A DNA stretch of 64,000 nt from Alteromonas sp. MMG017 (GTDB taxonomy: Bacteria > Pseudomonadota > Gammaproteobacteria > Enterobacterales > Alteromonadaceae). Positions 8,788-19,198 of this stretch are shown here, piece after piece. A program made the translations under genes and the position numbers. The notes beneath the pieces are model-generated. The model was not told the DNA's origin, searched no databases, and saw only the letters and a program-made list of their open reading frames with translations. The stretch's first letter is position 1, and each line of letters begins with the position of its first letter. Location of the stretch: the NCBI RefSeq assembly GCF_018100795.1, contig NZ_JAGJDY010000002.1:1-64000 (forward strand), given 5' to 3'.

Positions 8788-10179
8788 CTAGGTGCGCGTT
8801 AATAGCACCCCAGCGGTAACCACAAACGCCACAATAATATTTAGCACTACGCCCTCCCGCACCATTGTTTTCACCGTAAGCTCACCACTGCTATACACAA
8901 TTGCATTTACCGGCGTTGCTACTGGCATCATAAACGCGCAGCTAGCACTAATAGCAGCAGGCATCATGAGAATAAGCGGATCGACATCTATTGCCACGGC
9001 CGCGCTGGCTAAAATAGGCATTAGTAACGTGGCAGTGGCCGTATTTGAAGTAATTTCGGTTACAAAGCTTACCGATAAACACAGCACTAACACCAATAAG
9101 AACAAAGGTAACACTGCTAAACCCGTTAAGCCTTGGCCTAATAACTCGCTTAATCCCGACGCCGAAAAAGCTTGCGCCAAGCAAATCCCCCCAGCAAACA
9201 CCAACAGCATACCCCATGGAATTTGCTGCGCGGTATTCCAGTCAAGCAAGTAACCTTGCTTGCTACCCGTAGCAGTAGGTTCGCGTTCACCATTTGGAAT
9301 AACACACATTAGCACTACCCCTGCCAAGGCAATGGTACTGTCGCCCACAAAATCCATACCAAACCATGCTGTCCAATATGGCCTAAATACCCACGCCATC
9401 GCCACAAAAGTAAACACACCCAGCACACGGGCCTCTGCACTTCGCCAAGGGCCAACATCGGGTAACCCGCCTGTTTTCTCGCCTTTTAAATGCCGAGTTA
9501 ACCACAGCGCCATTAACGGCAATGCCACCAACACAATAGGCACACCCGTTTTCATCCAGTTGATAAAACTAATTTCTGTGCCTGTGGTGTGCTGATACAC
9601 ACTCATAAAAATGATATTCGGTGGTGTGCCAATAGGCGTACCCACGCCGCCCACACTGGCCGCATAAGCAATACCCAGTAGCACGGCTACACCCAATTTG
9701 GGCGAGTTAGACGCATGAATAATGGCAAGAGCGATAGGAAGAAGCATAAGTGTGGTGGCAGTATTTGAAATCCACATACTTAAAATGGCTGAGGTAAACA
9801 TAAAGCCAAATACCAGCCTGCGGGCACTGTTCGCACCGGTTAGCCGAATAAGGTACACCGCTAACCGCTTATGTACACCCGATTTCTCTAGCGACTTAGA
9901 CAACATAAACGCGCCCATCAGCAACAAGATAACGTGGTTACCTAACGCCGAGGCGGCTTCTTGATAACTAATAACCCCCGCCATAGGAAAGGCGAAGAAA
10001 GGAATGAGTGCGGGCAGCGCTATGTGCAGCGCTTCGGTAACCCACAACATAGCCACCAACACGGTAATGGCCGCACTAATGGCCATAATATGTGACAGGC
10101 CTACAAACAACAGCACTCCATACAGAGCAACTGCGCTAACCAAGGATATTATTATTAGTTTCGGTTTAACCGATTCCAT
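8788..10179 (-). CDS. DASS (SLC13) family sodium/anion symporter
   Basis: A 463-residue inner-membrane carrier with about 11 hydrophobic helices. The two Ser-Asn-Thr motifs of the DASS family are present: SNTATTLMLLPIA (about residues 140-152) and SNTATATLLMPI (about 375-386). GVGTPIGTPPN (about 179-189) and MPVATPVNAI (about 418-427) are also typical. The family imports divalent anions such as sulfate, phosphate or C4-dicarboxylates with sodium; which one cannot be told here. Its start overlaps the 3' end of nagZ by 14 bp, which suggests translational coupling. Confidence 0.9.
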   Translation of the reverse strand: MESVKPKLIIISLVSAVALYGVLLFVGLSHIMAISAAITVLVAMLWVTEALHIALPALIPFFAFPMAGVISYQEAASALGNHVILLLMGAFMLSKSLEKSGVHKRLAVYLIRLTGANSARRLVFGFMFTSAILSMWISNTATTLMLLPIALAIIHASNSPKLGVAVLLGIAYAASVGGVGTPIGTPPNIIFMSVYQHTTGTEISFINWMKTGVPIVLVALPLMALWLTRHLKGEKTGGLPDVGPWRSAEARVLGVFTFVAMAWVFRPYWTAWFGMDFVGDSTIALAGVVLMCVIPNGEREPTATGSKQGYLLDWNTAQQIPWGMLLVFAGGICLAQAFSASGLSELLGQGLTGLAVLPLFLLVLVLCLSVSFVTEITSNTATATLLMPILASAAVAIDVDPLILMMPAAISASCAFMMPVATPVNAIVYSSGELTVKTMVREGVVLNIIVAFVVTAGVLLTRT

Positions 10180-11224
10180 AGCGCGACAACACCTTTAATG
10201 CGTTTTTATAAGCTGCACTGGCATGCACAGCTGGTTTGCGCCCATAAAGTGAGGTTAAAGCCTCGAAAGAATTCGTTGAATGAGGCAACGCATCTACAAT
10301 AGACTCTGCCCCTTTCGGGTTGTTACATGCCAATACCATATGGCAACCTGCCGACAACGCAGCCATAGCACGGTCGACATAATTTCCGGCAACACTGGCA
10401 CCATGCATAGATAGGTCGTCAGAGAACACTGCACCGTTAAAACCCAAGTCTTGCTTTAATATTTTTTGTAACCAATGCTCGGAAAAACCGGCTGGCTTGC
10501 TATCAACTTGAGAATAAATAACGTGCGCTGGCATTACACCATCTAGCAACTGTTTAGAAATTAATCTTTCAAAAACAACCATATCAGTTTGTTTAATTTC
10601 TTCAAGCGCTCTTTCGTCTATAGGTAAAGCCACATGAGAATCTGGCGCCACACTGCCATGCCCTGGAAAATGCTTACCAATGGCAGGCATATTGGCTACC
10701 TGCAACCCTTCTATTAGCGCACTGGCCAAGGGGATAACCTTTTCTGCGGTTTCGGCAAATGCTCTGTCGCCAATAACTTTCGATACGCCATTAATATCAA
10801 GCACGGGCGCAAAACTAAAATCGATGCCTATTTGCTTTAGTTCATGCGCCATAATAGTGCCGCAAGCCTTAGCCAATGCTAGCGTGGCGTCGTTTACGTT
10901 AGCTTGGTTAGTTTTATCTATTGCGGTGCGGTCGTACTCTTTGCCCGCCGTATGCGCGTCTACTAACGCGGTTAATTCACCCATAGCAGGCAATGCAGTA
11001 AAACCATCACGAAAGCGTTGTACTCTGCCCCCTTCGTGATCTACCGCTATTAACAAAGGCTTATTCGCACTTTCTCGAATTTCTTTTACCAACTGAGTAA
11101 GCTGTTCGCCATCGTAATAATTACGGCTAAATAGTATGACCCCGCCCACTACAGGATGTGCTAGTTTTTCTCTTTCTTCAGGCAATAAACGCTCTGCCTG
11201 ACAATCTAGCATTAACGGGCCCAT
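10166..11224 (-). CDS. nagZ: Beta-N-acetylhexosaminidase NagZ
   Basis: A GH3 enzyme of about 352 residues. NagZ removes N-acetylglucosamine from muropeptides in the cytoplasm during peptidoglycan recycling. The signature KHFPGHGSVAPDSH carries the Asp-His catalytic loop specific to NagZ, and FSDDLSM contains the nucleophile Asp. The start is set at 11224 because the product then begins MGPLMLD, as in E. coli NagZ. An upstream in-frame GTG at 11257 would add 11 residues. It has no signal peptide. Confidence 0.95.
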   Translation of the reverse strand: MGPLMLDCQAERLLPEEREKLAHPVVGGVILFSRNYYDGEQLTQLVKEIRESANKPLLIAVDHEGGRVQRFRDGFTALPAMGELTALVDAHTAGKEYDRTAIDKTNQANVNDATLALAKACGTIMAHELKQIGIDFSFAPVLDINGVSKVIGDRAFAETAEKVIPLASALIEGLQVANMPAIGKHFPGHGSVAPDSHVALPIDERALEEIKQTDMVVFERLISKQLLDGVMPAHVIYSQVDSKPAGFSEHWLQKILKQDLGFNGAVFSDDLSMHGASVAGNYVDRAMAALSAGCHMVLACNNPKGAESIVDALPHSTNSFEALTSLYGRKPAVHASAAYKNALKVLSRYGIG

Positions 11225-11310
11225 AGTGTTTCTCGCAAACGTGTCATAAAACATCACTTCAAATTTGTATGTAGTGTGGTTAGGATAGAGAAAAAAATGG
11301 AGTAATACAC

Positions 11311-13833
11311 GTGTTAAATTGGATTAAGTGGTTGGTTTTAGGTGCAATTGCATTAGTCGTTTTAGCACTAGGTGGTGTGTATATGGCGTTGCACTTAAGT
11401 TTACCCACATTAGACGGTAACCACGCCACGTCTCGCATTACCGCGCCCGCTACCCTTGCCCGCGACAATATGGGCCATGCAGTAATACATGCACAAGATA
11501 AATTCGACGCCGCTTATGCCCTAGGCTTTGCCCACGGCCAAGACCGTTTCTTTCAAATGGATTTACAACGACGCAGCGCGTCGGGCCGCTTAGCTGAATG
11601 GGTAGGCGATGTAGCGCTAGAGATTGATAAAAACGCCCGCTTCCACCAGTTCTCAACACGGGCTGTAAAAGTTTTCGACAGCCTACCATTAACCCATAAG
11701 CAACTGCTGGTTAGTTACTCTCATGGTGTAAATGCTGCGCTAGACGAATATACCGTACCGCCTTTTGAATACATTGCAGCAGGTTTAACACTAACGCCTT
11801 GGCAGCCCACCGACAGTATTTTGGTGGCCTACAGCATGTATTTAGATTTACAAGGCGGGCAAATTGAAATTGATTTGGCACGTACTGCACTAAAAGAAAC
11901 TTACGGCATGCCCTTATATAACTTCATCACCCAGCCTAGCCGTTATCAAGCGGCATTAGATGGCAGTGAGTTAGCGCTTTACCACGCAGATGTACCGCCT
12001 TATCCGGTTTTACCCGAGCCAGCTTTAACAGAGCCAACTTCTCCTAAAGCTATTTCAACTGAAGCTATTTCAACAGAGCCAAGCCCTTCTGAGTCTACCC
12101 CGTCTGAGCCTAGCCAGCGCGAGCAGGCCCCTAAACCTAGTGGCGGTATTGATGATTCGGTGCCACCTATAACAGCAGAAATATCACTACAGTCATACAA
12201 CGCAGAAGAACTGCCTGACATAGGCAGTAACAATTGGGCAGTAACCGGTAACCTTACCGCTACAGGGAGTGGTTTACTGGCTAACGATATGCACCTAGGT
12301 TTGCGCGTGCCTATTATTTGGTATCGCACTCAACTGAATTACAAAGACACAACACAAGCCACCTCAAACGAAGGTCAAAGCTTTGGTTTGTCGAGCACCA
12401 ACTCATCCGTTACTGCCGTGTCGGTAACTGGCGTATCACTTCCAGGGTTGCCTGGCGTTATCGTTGGCACTAACAACAAAGTGGCGTGGGGCTTCACCAA
12501 TGCCAACTTAGATAACCTTGATTGGATAGCACTTGCCGACGACACACCTACTCAAATGGTAGATGAAGTCATAGTAAGCAAAGAGGTATCGCATAATTAC
12601 ACGTTAGAGCTTAGCGAGTATGGCCCCGTTAAACACGTTAACGGTAAACGTTACGCATTAAATTGGGTGGCACATCATCCTTTTGCGGTTAACCTTGCTA
12701 TTGTTGATTTGGGTACAGCTAACAACGTTGATGATGCTATTGCCGTTGGCAAAGACATTGCTATACCTACCCAAAACATGGTGATAGTAGATGATTCAGG
12801 CAGCGCAGCATGGTTACCCGGCGGCGCAGTAATGAACAGAGAACAGGCTTCATTTACCGCCATTGACGAAAACTCAGTGGCAACAACCCAGCCCACTCGC
12901 GCCACTAACCTTCCAGTAGTGAAAAACCCAAGCAGTAACAGAATATGGACCGCCAATGCGCGGGTAATTTCCGCCGATGATGTAGCAAGGTTAGGTGATG
13001 GCGGCTATGCCCTTGGTGCTAGAGGCCAGCAAATAAGAGATCGTTTATTCGAAAAAGACCAGTTCAACGAAAACGACTTTTATGCCATTCAGTTGGACAA
13101 CCATGCGCAATTTTTACTTCCATGGCAGCAGTTGTTGTCAGGCCTGTTGCTTAACGACAATATTGAATTTAAAGCCGATCTTGCCTATTTGCGTAAATGG
13201 GGCGAATGCGCGTGCGAAGAATCTGTAGGTTACACTCTGGTAAAACATTTCCGCAAAGAAGTGGTAAGCCAGCTATTTGGAAACATACTCAATAGTATTG
13301 ATACCCAAGGCGTACAGAGCCGTTCGTTACTGCGCGGTATAGAGCCTGCGGTATGGCAACTTATTCACACCCAGCCCGATAGCTGGCTGCCTGAAGGTTC
13401 TGAATCTTTTGATGACCTACTTGTAGATGCCTATAGGAAAGCCAAACATTCGCTGTTAGATAAATACTCGCCAGTTGAAGCTAATATGGAAGACTTACGT
13501 TGGGGCAGCGTAAATGCACTTACTGTGAAGCATCCGTTTTCAAAACAAATTCCCTTTGTGGGGCATAAGCTAAATATGGACACGGTAGAAGGGTTTGGCG
13601 ATACCTATATGCCAGCGGTACAGTCTGCTACTTTTGGGGCTTCTGAACGCTTTTTTGTAAGTCCAGGTCATTTAGATGATGCTATTTTAACGCTGCCGGG
13701 AGCACAGTCTGGCCATCCACTGTCGCCCTTCTTTAAGACGGGGTTTAGTGATTACGCCACACAAGCGGCCACCCCACTATTACCGGGCAAACGTGTTCAT
13801 TTACGTCAATGGTATCCGAAGGACGAAGGATAA
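11311..13833 (+). CDS. Penicillin acylase family Ntn-hydrolase
   Basis: An 840-residue precursor of the penicillin amidase family. A membrane helix or signal anchor covers about residues 5-27. The alpha-subunit region (about 45-235) has the typical DRFFQMDLQRR segment. A Ser/Thr/Pro/Glu-rich spacer lies at about 245-280. The beta subunit would begin at Ser306 in GSNNWAV, the catalytic N-terminal serine exposed by self-cleavage. Members hydrolyse amides such as penicillins or acyl-homoserine lactones; the substrate here is unknown. The start is GTG, with TGGAG eight bases upstream. The ybaK gene starts four bases after the stop codon. Confidence 0.9.
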   Translation: MLNWIKWLVLGAIALVVLALGGVYMALHLSLPTLDGNHATSRITAPATLARDNMGHAVIHAQDKFDAAYALGFAHGQDRFFQMDLQRRSASGRLAEWVGDVALEIDKNARFHQFSTRAVKVFDSLPLTHKQLLVSYSHGVNAALDEYTVPPFEYIAAGLTLTPWQPTDSILVAYSMYLDLQGGQIEIDLARTALKETYGMPLYNFITQPSRYQAALDGSELALYHADVPPYPVLPEPALTEPTSPKAISTEAISTEPSPSESTPSEPSQREQAPKPSGGIDDSVPPITAEISLQSYNAEELPDIGSNNWAVTGNLTATGSGLLANDMHLGLRVPIIWYRTQLNYKDTTQATSNEGQSFGLSSTNSSVTAVSVTGVSLPGLPGVIVGTNNKVAWGFTNANLDNLDWIALADDTPTQMVDEVIVSKEVSHNYTLELSEYGPVKHVNGKRYALNWVAHHPFAVNLAIVDLGTANNVDDAIAVGKDIAIPTQNMVIVDDSGSAAWLPGGAVMNREQASFTAIDENSVATTQPTRATNLPVVKNPSSNRIWTANARVISADDVARLGDGGYALGARGQQIRDRLFEKDQFNENDFYAIQLDNHAQFLLPWQQLLSGLLLNDNIEFKADLAYLRKWGECACEESVGYTLVKHFRKEVVSQLFGNILNSIDTQGVQSRSLLRGIEPAVWQLIHTQPDSWLPEGSESFDDLLVDAYRKAKHSLLDKYSPVEANMEDLRWGSVNALTVKHPFSKQIPFVGHKLNMDTVEGFGDTYMPAVQSATFGASERFFVSPGHLDDAILTLPGAQSGHPLSPFFKTGFSDYATQAATPLLPGKRVHLRQWYPKDEG

Positions 13834-13837
13834 ACCG

Positions 13838-14308
13838 ATGACCCCTGCAGTTACCCTACTAAAGAAAAAGCGCATTGCCCATACTATTTTAAAGTACGAT
13901 CACGACAGCAATGCGCCCTCTTATGGCCTAGAAGCAGCCGATAAACTAAACCTTGAACCACGTTCGGTATTTAAAACGCTAGTGGTAAGTGATGAAACCA
14001 ATAAATTAGCTGTGGCGCTAGTGCCCGTAAACACAACGCTGAGCGAAAAAAAGCTGGCAAAGGTATTAGGTGTTAAAAAAATCACCATGGCCCCAAGCGA
14101 GACCGTGGTTGCCACTACCGGTTATTTGTTAGGTGGAGTAAGCCCATTAGGGCAGAAAAAGCGCTTGGTAACCGTGTTGCATGAAAGCGCGTTAGCTTTC
14201 GACGTAATTTATGTTAGTGCAGGTAAACGGGGTTTAGAGCTAGAAATAGCGCCGCAACACATTATTAGTTTAATGCAGGCCAAAGCCGCAGAGATTGCCG
14301 CGGGGTAA
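13838..14308 (+). CDS. ybaK: Cys-tRNA(Pro) deacylase YbaK/EbsC
   Basis: A 156-residue protein of the YbaK/ProX editing family, which removes mischarged cysteine from tRNA-Pro. The N-terminal LLKKKRIAHTILKYDHD and the GGVSPLGQKKRL segment (about residues 105-116) are characteristic, as is the conserved Lys in SVFKTLVV. AAGGA at 13826-13830, inside the last codons of the upstream acylase gene, is seven bases from this ATG and fixes the start. Confidence 0.93.
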   Translation: MTPAVTLLKKKRIAHTILKYDHDSNAPSYGLEAADKLNLEPRSVFKTLVVSDETNKLAVALVPVNTTLSEKKLAKVLGVKKITMAPSETVVATTGYLLGGVSPLGQKKRLVTVLHESALAFDVIYVSAGKRGLELEIAPQHIISLMQAKAAEIAAG

Positions 14309-14313
14309 CAAAG

Positions 14314-14333
14314 TAAGGTTATCGTTAACCTTA
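14314..14333 (+). terminator. Possible terminator after ybaK
   Basis: TAAGGTTA and TAACCTTA form an eight-base stem with a TCGT loop, followed by ATTTTC. The stem is AT-rich, so it would be weak. Just beyond it an 11-bp direct repeat (TTTTAGCTTTG, 14359-14380) fills the gap to the converging gene. Confidence 0.4.
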
Positions 14334-14387
14334 ATTTTCAAACTTACTTTCAGCCTTCTTTTAGCTTTGTTTTAGCTTTGTTTTTAC

Positions 14388-14978
14388 TTATTTAGGCTCG
14401 TCTATGGTTAGCGACAGCGAGTCACCCTCAGCACGTGCTAACCAGCGCTGCTTCGCTTCATTCAATGCCGCTTCACTGGGCGGCGTTGTGCCCGAAATTG
14501 CAGAGGCCATTTGAACAATAATAGCATCACGTTTTTCAAGCAACGCTTCTGTACGCTCGTATAAATCGTACGCCTCAGGGTATTCTTCTTTTAAATTACC
14601 CATATCTTTCAGTGCGTAATAACGCGCTTCAAACGCTTCGTTAAACAGTTGACGTTTAGCGTTAAACACCACGTAATCGTGAGCTTGTTGCGAACCTAAG
14701 TATTCAATATGTGTTTGCGCTAAATAGCCTGCTTTGGCAACCACTTGCGCTTGTTCCATCCACGTATTAATGGCTTCTTCGTCGCCATTTTTAACGGCCT
14801 CTTTAACCCCAGCTTGTAAATCACTGGCGTGCAGAATTTCCATTAAGGTAATAACAGGAACTTGTGCCGACGCTTGATCGCGCTGATTAGTATCTTCCGC
14901 TAAATAAACAAACCAACCTGCAACGGCAAAAACAATACACATGAAAACAGCAGCAATAATGAGAAGCGCTTTAACCAC
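14388..14978 (-). CDS. Single-pass membrane protein, unknown function
   Basis: About 196 residues. One N-terminal hydrophobic helix (about residues 3-24) is followed by a charged, mainly helical soluble domain rich in Glu, Ala and Gln that would lie in the periplasm. I do not recognise a family. The start is GTG at 14978, chosen because GGAGG (14984-14988) lies five bases upstream. It is transcribed in the same direction as pheST-ihfA but beyond the ihfA terminator, so it probably has its own promoter. Confidence 0.7.
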   Translation of the reverse strand: MVKALLIIAAVFMCIVFAVAGWFVYLAEDTNQRDQASAQVPVITLMEILHASDLQAGVKEAVKNGDEEAINTWMEQAQVVAKAGYLAQTHIEYLGSQQAHDYVVFNAKRQLFNEAFEARYYALKDMGNLKEEYPEAYDLYERTEALLEKRDAIIVQMASAISGTTPPSEAALNEAKQRWLARAEGDSLSLTIDEPK

Positions 14979-15044
14979 ACTTTCCTCCAGACATAATGAA
15001 AAGAAACGCAGCAACAAGGTTACTGGTTTTTAAAAAGGCAATAC

Positions 15045-15071
15045 AAAAAAGAGCGAGTTGCCCCGCTCTTT
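15045..15071 (-). terminator. Intrinsic terminator of pheST-ihfA
   Basis: AAAGAGCG (15048-15055) and CGCTCTTT (15064-15071) pair around an eight-base loop. On the minus strand the stem is followed by a run of T. It lies 26 bp beyond the ihfA stop codon. Confidence 0.85.
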
Positions 15072-15096
15072 CATAAGTATTGTAACGACCGGTAGA

Positions 15097-15396
15097 TTAC
15101 TGGTCGATAGGTGAAGAGTTTTCTACGCGACTCTTCAATTTCTGACCCGGGCGGAAAGTTACCACCCGACGCGCTTTAATTGGAATGTCTTCACCGGTTT
15201 TAGGGTTCCGGCCCGGACGTTCATTTTTATCACGCAAGTCGAAGTTGCCAAAACCTGACAGTTTTACTTGCTCACCAGCTTCTAAAGCGCCTTTTATCTC
15301 TTCGAAAAAAAGCTCTACCAGATCTTTAGCATCACGTTTGTTAATGCCTAACTTTTCGAATAGGTGTTCAGCCATCTCGGCTTTGGTCAATGCCAT
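15097..15396 (-). CDS. ihfA: Integration host factor subunit alpha
   Basis: A 99-residue HU/IHF-fold DNA-bending protein. The segment [21 protein letters not shown] (split around residues 45-65) contains the Gly-Phe-Gly turn and the Arg-Pro-Gly-Arg-Asn-Pro tip of the beta arm whose proline inserts into DNA. It follows pheT with only three bases between stop and start, the classic pheST-ihfA arrangement of gammaproteobacteria, where IHF heterodimer synthesis is tied to this operon. Confidence 0.97.
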   Translation of the reverse strand: MALTKAEMAEHLFEKLGINKRDAKDLVELFFEEIKGALEAGEQVKLSGFGNFDLRDKNERPGRNPKTGEDIPIKARRVVTFRPGQKLKSRVENSSPIDQ

Positions 15397-15399
15397 AGT

Positions 15400-17787
15400 T
15401 TACTCTCTTAACGCGGCCTCAAACTCAGATTCCAGACCTTTAACCACAGTATCTACAGCCTGCTGAATTTCAGCTTCTTCTAAGGTTTTTTCCGGATCTT
15501 GTAAGTGAAGTGACAATGCAAGGCTCTTGTAACCAGGTTCAATTCCCTTGCCTTTGTACACGTCAAACAAGTTTAAGCCAACTAGTTGATTTACGCCAAT
15601 TTCTTCTATGTAAGAAAGAATATTTCCTACACTCACTTCATCTTTAACCGTAATAGCAATATCACGGCGGTTCGATGGGAAGCGGGATACAGGCGCAGCA
15701 GACGGTAATTTGCGTGCAGTTACAGCTTCAACTTCAAGCTCGAACACAAAAACGCGACCATTAACACCCAATACCTTCGTAAACTGCGGGTGTATAGCAC
15801 CAATATAGCCAACTTCTTCATCATTAAGCAAAATTTTTGCAGTCATACCCGGATGCAACGCACTATGTTGGGCACTTACAAAACTAAACTCCCCCGTTTT
15901 ACCGGTAAGCGCTAGTAAAGCCTCTACATCTGCCTTTGCATCGAAGAAATCAACTGGGTTGTCGCCTAAATCCCAATGCTCTTCGTTACGACGCCCTGCT
16001 ACTACACCACCAATAACCTGCTGTTGCAATACACCATTAGGCGTATCTTGTTGAGGTATAAAGCGTAATCCTGTTTCAAAAAGACGTACTCTGCCCTGTT
16101 GACGCTTTTGGTTGTAAGCTGTTGCACCTAATAGGCCAGGCCACAAGCTAACGCGCATTACAGACATGTCTGATGAAATAGGATGCGGCAATACCATGCT
16201 CTTCGCATCAGGAAATAGCGCACTTTGAATTTTAGGGTCGACAAACGAGTATGTAATCGCTTCATTATAGCCACGGCTTAATAATAACGACTTCATCGAG
16301 TTAACCGACAACACTGCTTCTTGTGAAGGCAACATAGACAACGCAGCCGTTGGCGCAACATGTGGAATGTTGTTATAGCCATACACACGCGCTACTTCTT
16401 CTATCAAGTCTTCTTCAATGGCAATGTCAAAACGATAACTTGGCGCCTTCGCTTCCCAACCTTCATTGGTTTGGACAACGTTTAAGCCAAGACGTTCAAG
16501 AATTTCAAGCACTTGAGCGTCGTCTATGGTTATACCTAACACGCGGGCTAAACGATCACGTCGAAGTAAAACACTGGCTTGTTTAGGCAGTTTGTCTTCT
16601 TCACACGCTTCAACCACTGGGCCTGCTTCACCACCGCATATCTCTAAAATAAGGGCTGTTGCGCGCTCCATGGCGTTACGCTGAAGTTGTGAATCTACGC
16701 CACGCTCATAGCGGTGCGACGCATCGGTATGCAAACCGTACTGACGTGCGCGGCCCATAATGGCATCGCGGCTGAAAAACGCACTTTCTAGCAAGATATC
16801 TTTGGTTTCTGTATTTACACCTGAATGTAAACCACCAAAAATACCTGCCATAGCAAGGGCTTTATTGTCGTCAGCAATCACTAACGTATCGTCGTTAAGC
16901 TTAGCTTCTGTTTCATCTAGCAACGTAAGGGTTTCACCCTTATTCGCCATACGCACGTTTACACTGCCTTCAATTGAAGCAAGGTTAAATGCGTGCATTG
17001 GTTGACCAAGCTCTAACAAAATAAAGTTAGTAACATCAACAATAAGGTCGATACTGCGAATACCACAGCGGCGAAGCTTTTCGCTTAACCATAGCGGCGT
17101 AGCAGAAGCTACGTTAACATTGCGCAGCACTCGGCCTACATAACGTGGGCACGCTTCTGGGGCGCTCAAGTTAATCGTAATGCTGTCGTCAATGGTAGCA
17201 GCCACAGGGCTAATAGCCGGTTCGCACACGTCTAGGTTGTTTAACACACCCACTTCGCGTGCAATACCACGAATACCAAGGCAATCGGCTCTGTTTGGCG
17301 TTAAATCTACTTCAATAGAGGTATCGTCTAGGTCTAGGTAATCACGAATATTAGTGCCAACTGGGGCATCGGCTGGCAATTCAATAATGCCATCGTGATC
17401 GTCGCTAATACCTAGCTCGGAAAAACTACACAACATGCCCATAGAAGGCTCGCCGCGCAATTTTGCTTTTTTAATTTTAAAGTTACCCGGTAGCACCGCG
17501 CCTACAACAGCAACGGCTACTTTAATACCTTCACGGCAATTCGGCGCACCACAAACAATATCGCGAAGCTCGCCATCACCTACGTTTACTTTAGTAACAC
17601 GTAATTTATCGGCATTTGGGTGTTGGCCACATTCAACCACTTCCCCAACCAATACGCCGCTGAATTCACCGGCAACAGGTTCAACACCATCAACTTCAAG
17701 GCCAGCCATGCTTAACTGTTCAGACAGTTCGTTAGCCGACAAAGCAGGGTTAACCCATTCTCTTAACCACTTTTCACTGAATTTCAT
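15400..17787 (-). CDS. pheT: Phenylalanyl-tRNA synthetase beta subunit
   Basis: A 795-residue beta chain of the alpha2-beta2 phenylalanyl-tRNA synthetase; E. coli PheT has 795. The N-terminal tRNA-binding domain (about residues 40-150) is followed by the B3/4 editing domain (about 215-380, including QPMHAFNL and the SHRYERG segment), the B5 domain and the C-terminal ferredoxin-fold anticodon-binding domain (about 700-795, [14 protein letters not shown]). It begins 14 bp after the pheS stop codon. Confidence 0.98.
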   Translation of the reverse strand: MKFSEKWLREWVNPALSANELSEQLSMAGLEVDGVEPVAGEFSGVLVGEVVECGQHPNADKLRVTKVNVGDGELRDIVCGAPNCREGIKVAVAVVGAVLPGNFKIKKAKLRGEPSMGMLCSFSELGISDDHDGIIELPADAPVGTNIRDYLDLDDTSIEVDLTPNRADCLGIRGIAREVGVLNNLDVCEPAISPVAATIDDSITINLSAPEACPRYVGRVLRNVNVASATPLWLSEKLRRCGIRSIDLIVDVTNFILLELGQPMHAFNLASIEGSVNVRMANKGETLTLLDETEAKLNDDTLVIADDNKALAMAGIFGGLHSGVNTETKDILLESAFFSRDAIMGRARQYGLHTDASHRYERGVDSQLQRNAMERATALILEICGGEAGPVVEACEEDKLPKQASVLLRRDRLARVLGITIDDAQVLEILERLGLNVVQTNEGWEAKAPSYRFDIAIEEDLIEEVARVYGYNNIPHVAPTAALSMLPSQEAVLSVNSMKSLLLSRGYNEAITYSFVDPKIQSALFPDAKSMVLPHPISSDMSVMRVSLWPGLLGATAYNQKRQQGRVRLFETGLRFIPQQDTPNGVLQQQVIGGVVAGRRNEEHWDLGDNPVDFFDAKADVEALLALTGKTGEFSFVSAQHSALHPGMTAKILLNDEEVGYIGAIHPQFTKVLGVNGRVFVFELEVEAVTARKLPSAAPVSRFPSNRRDIAITVKDEVSVGNILSYIEEIGVNQLVGLNLFDVYKGKGIEPGYKSLALSLHLQDPEKTLEEAEIQQAVDTVVKGLESEFEAALRE

Positions 17788-17801
17788 GCTTACTCTCTGC
17801 C

Positions 17802-18935
<1,134 letters not shown>

Positions 18936-19198
18936 CTATATGGCTGATATTGGCAGATTTTTGTACCAAGCTAGGGTAAAACATCCCGGATAGGGGTTTA
19001 TCGTTACCCTAATATCAACATTTATTCAATTGACTGCCTATATTTATGTGTAAACGCCAGACTGAGTATACCAATTAGCTTTATAACTGTGCCGCCTAAA
19101 AAGAGCACCGCTACATTACTAACGTGACAATACATGCTATGTATGCATTGTTCAGACATGAAGATAAAAGTATGGTAACGTTGAGTAGTTGTTGTCAC

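Noticed and set aside
19128-19147. ATACATGCTATGTAT as another operator near the octaheme gene
   Set aside because: Only about 12 of 17 positions fit the palindrome, so I did not count it, though it lies upstream of my chosen start.
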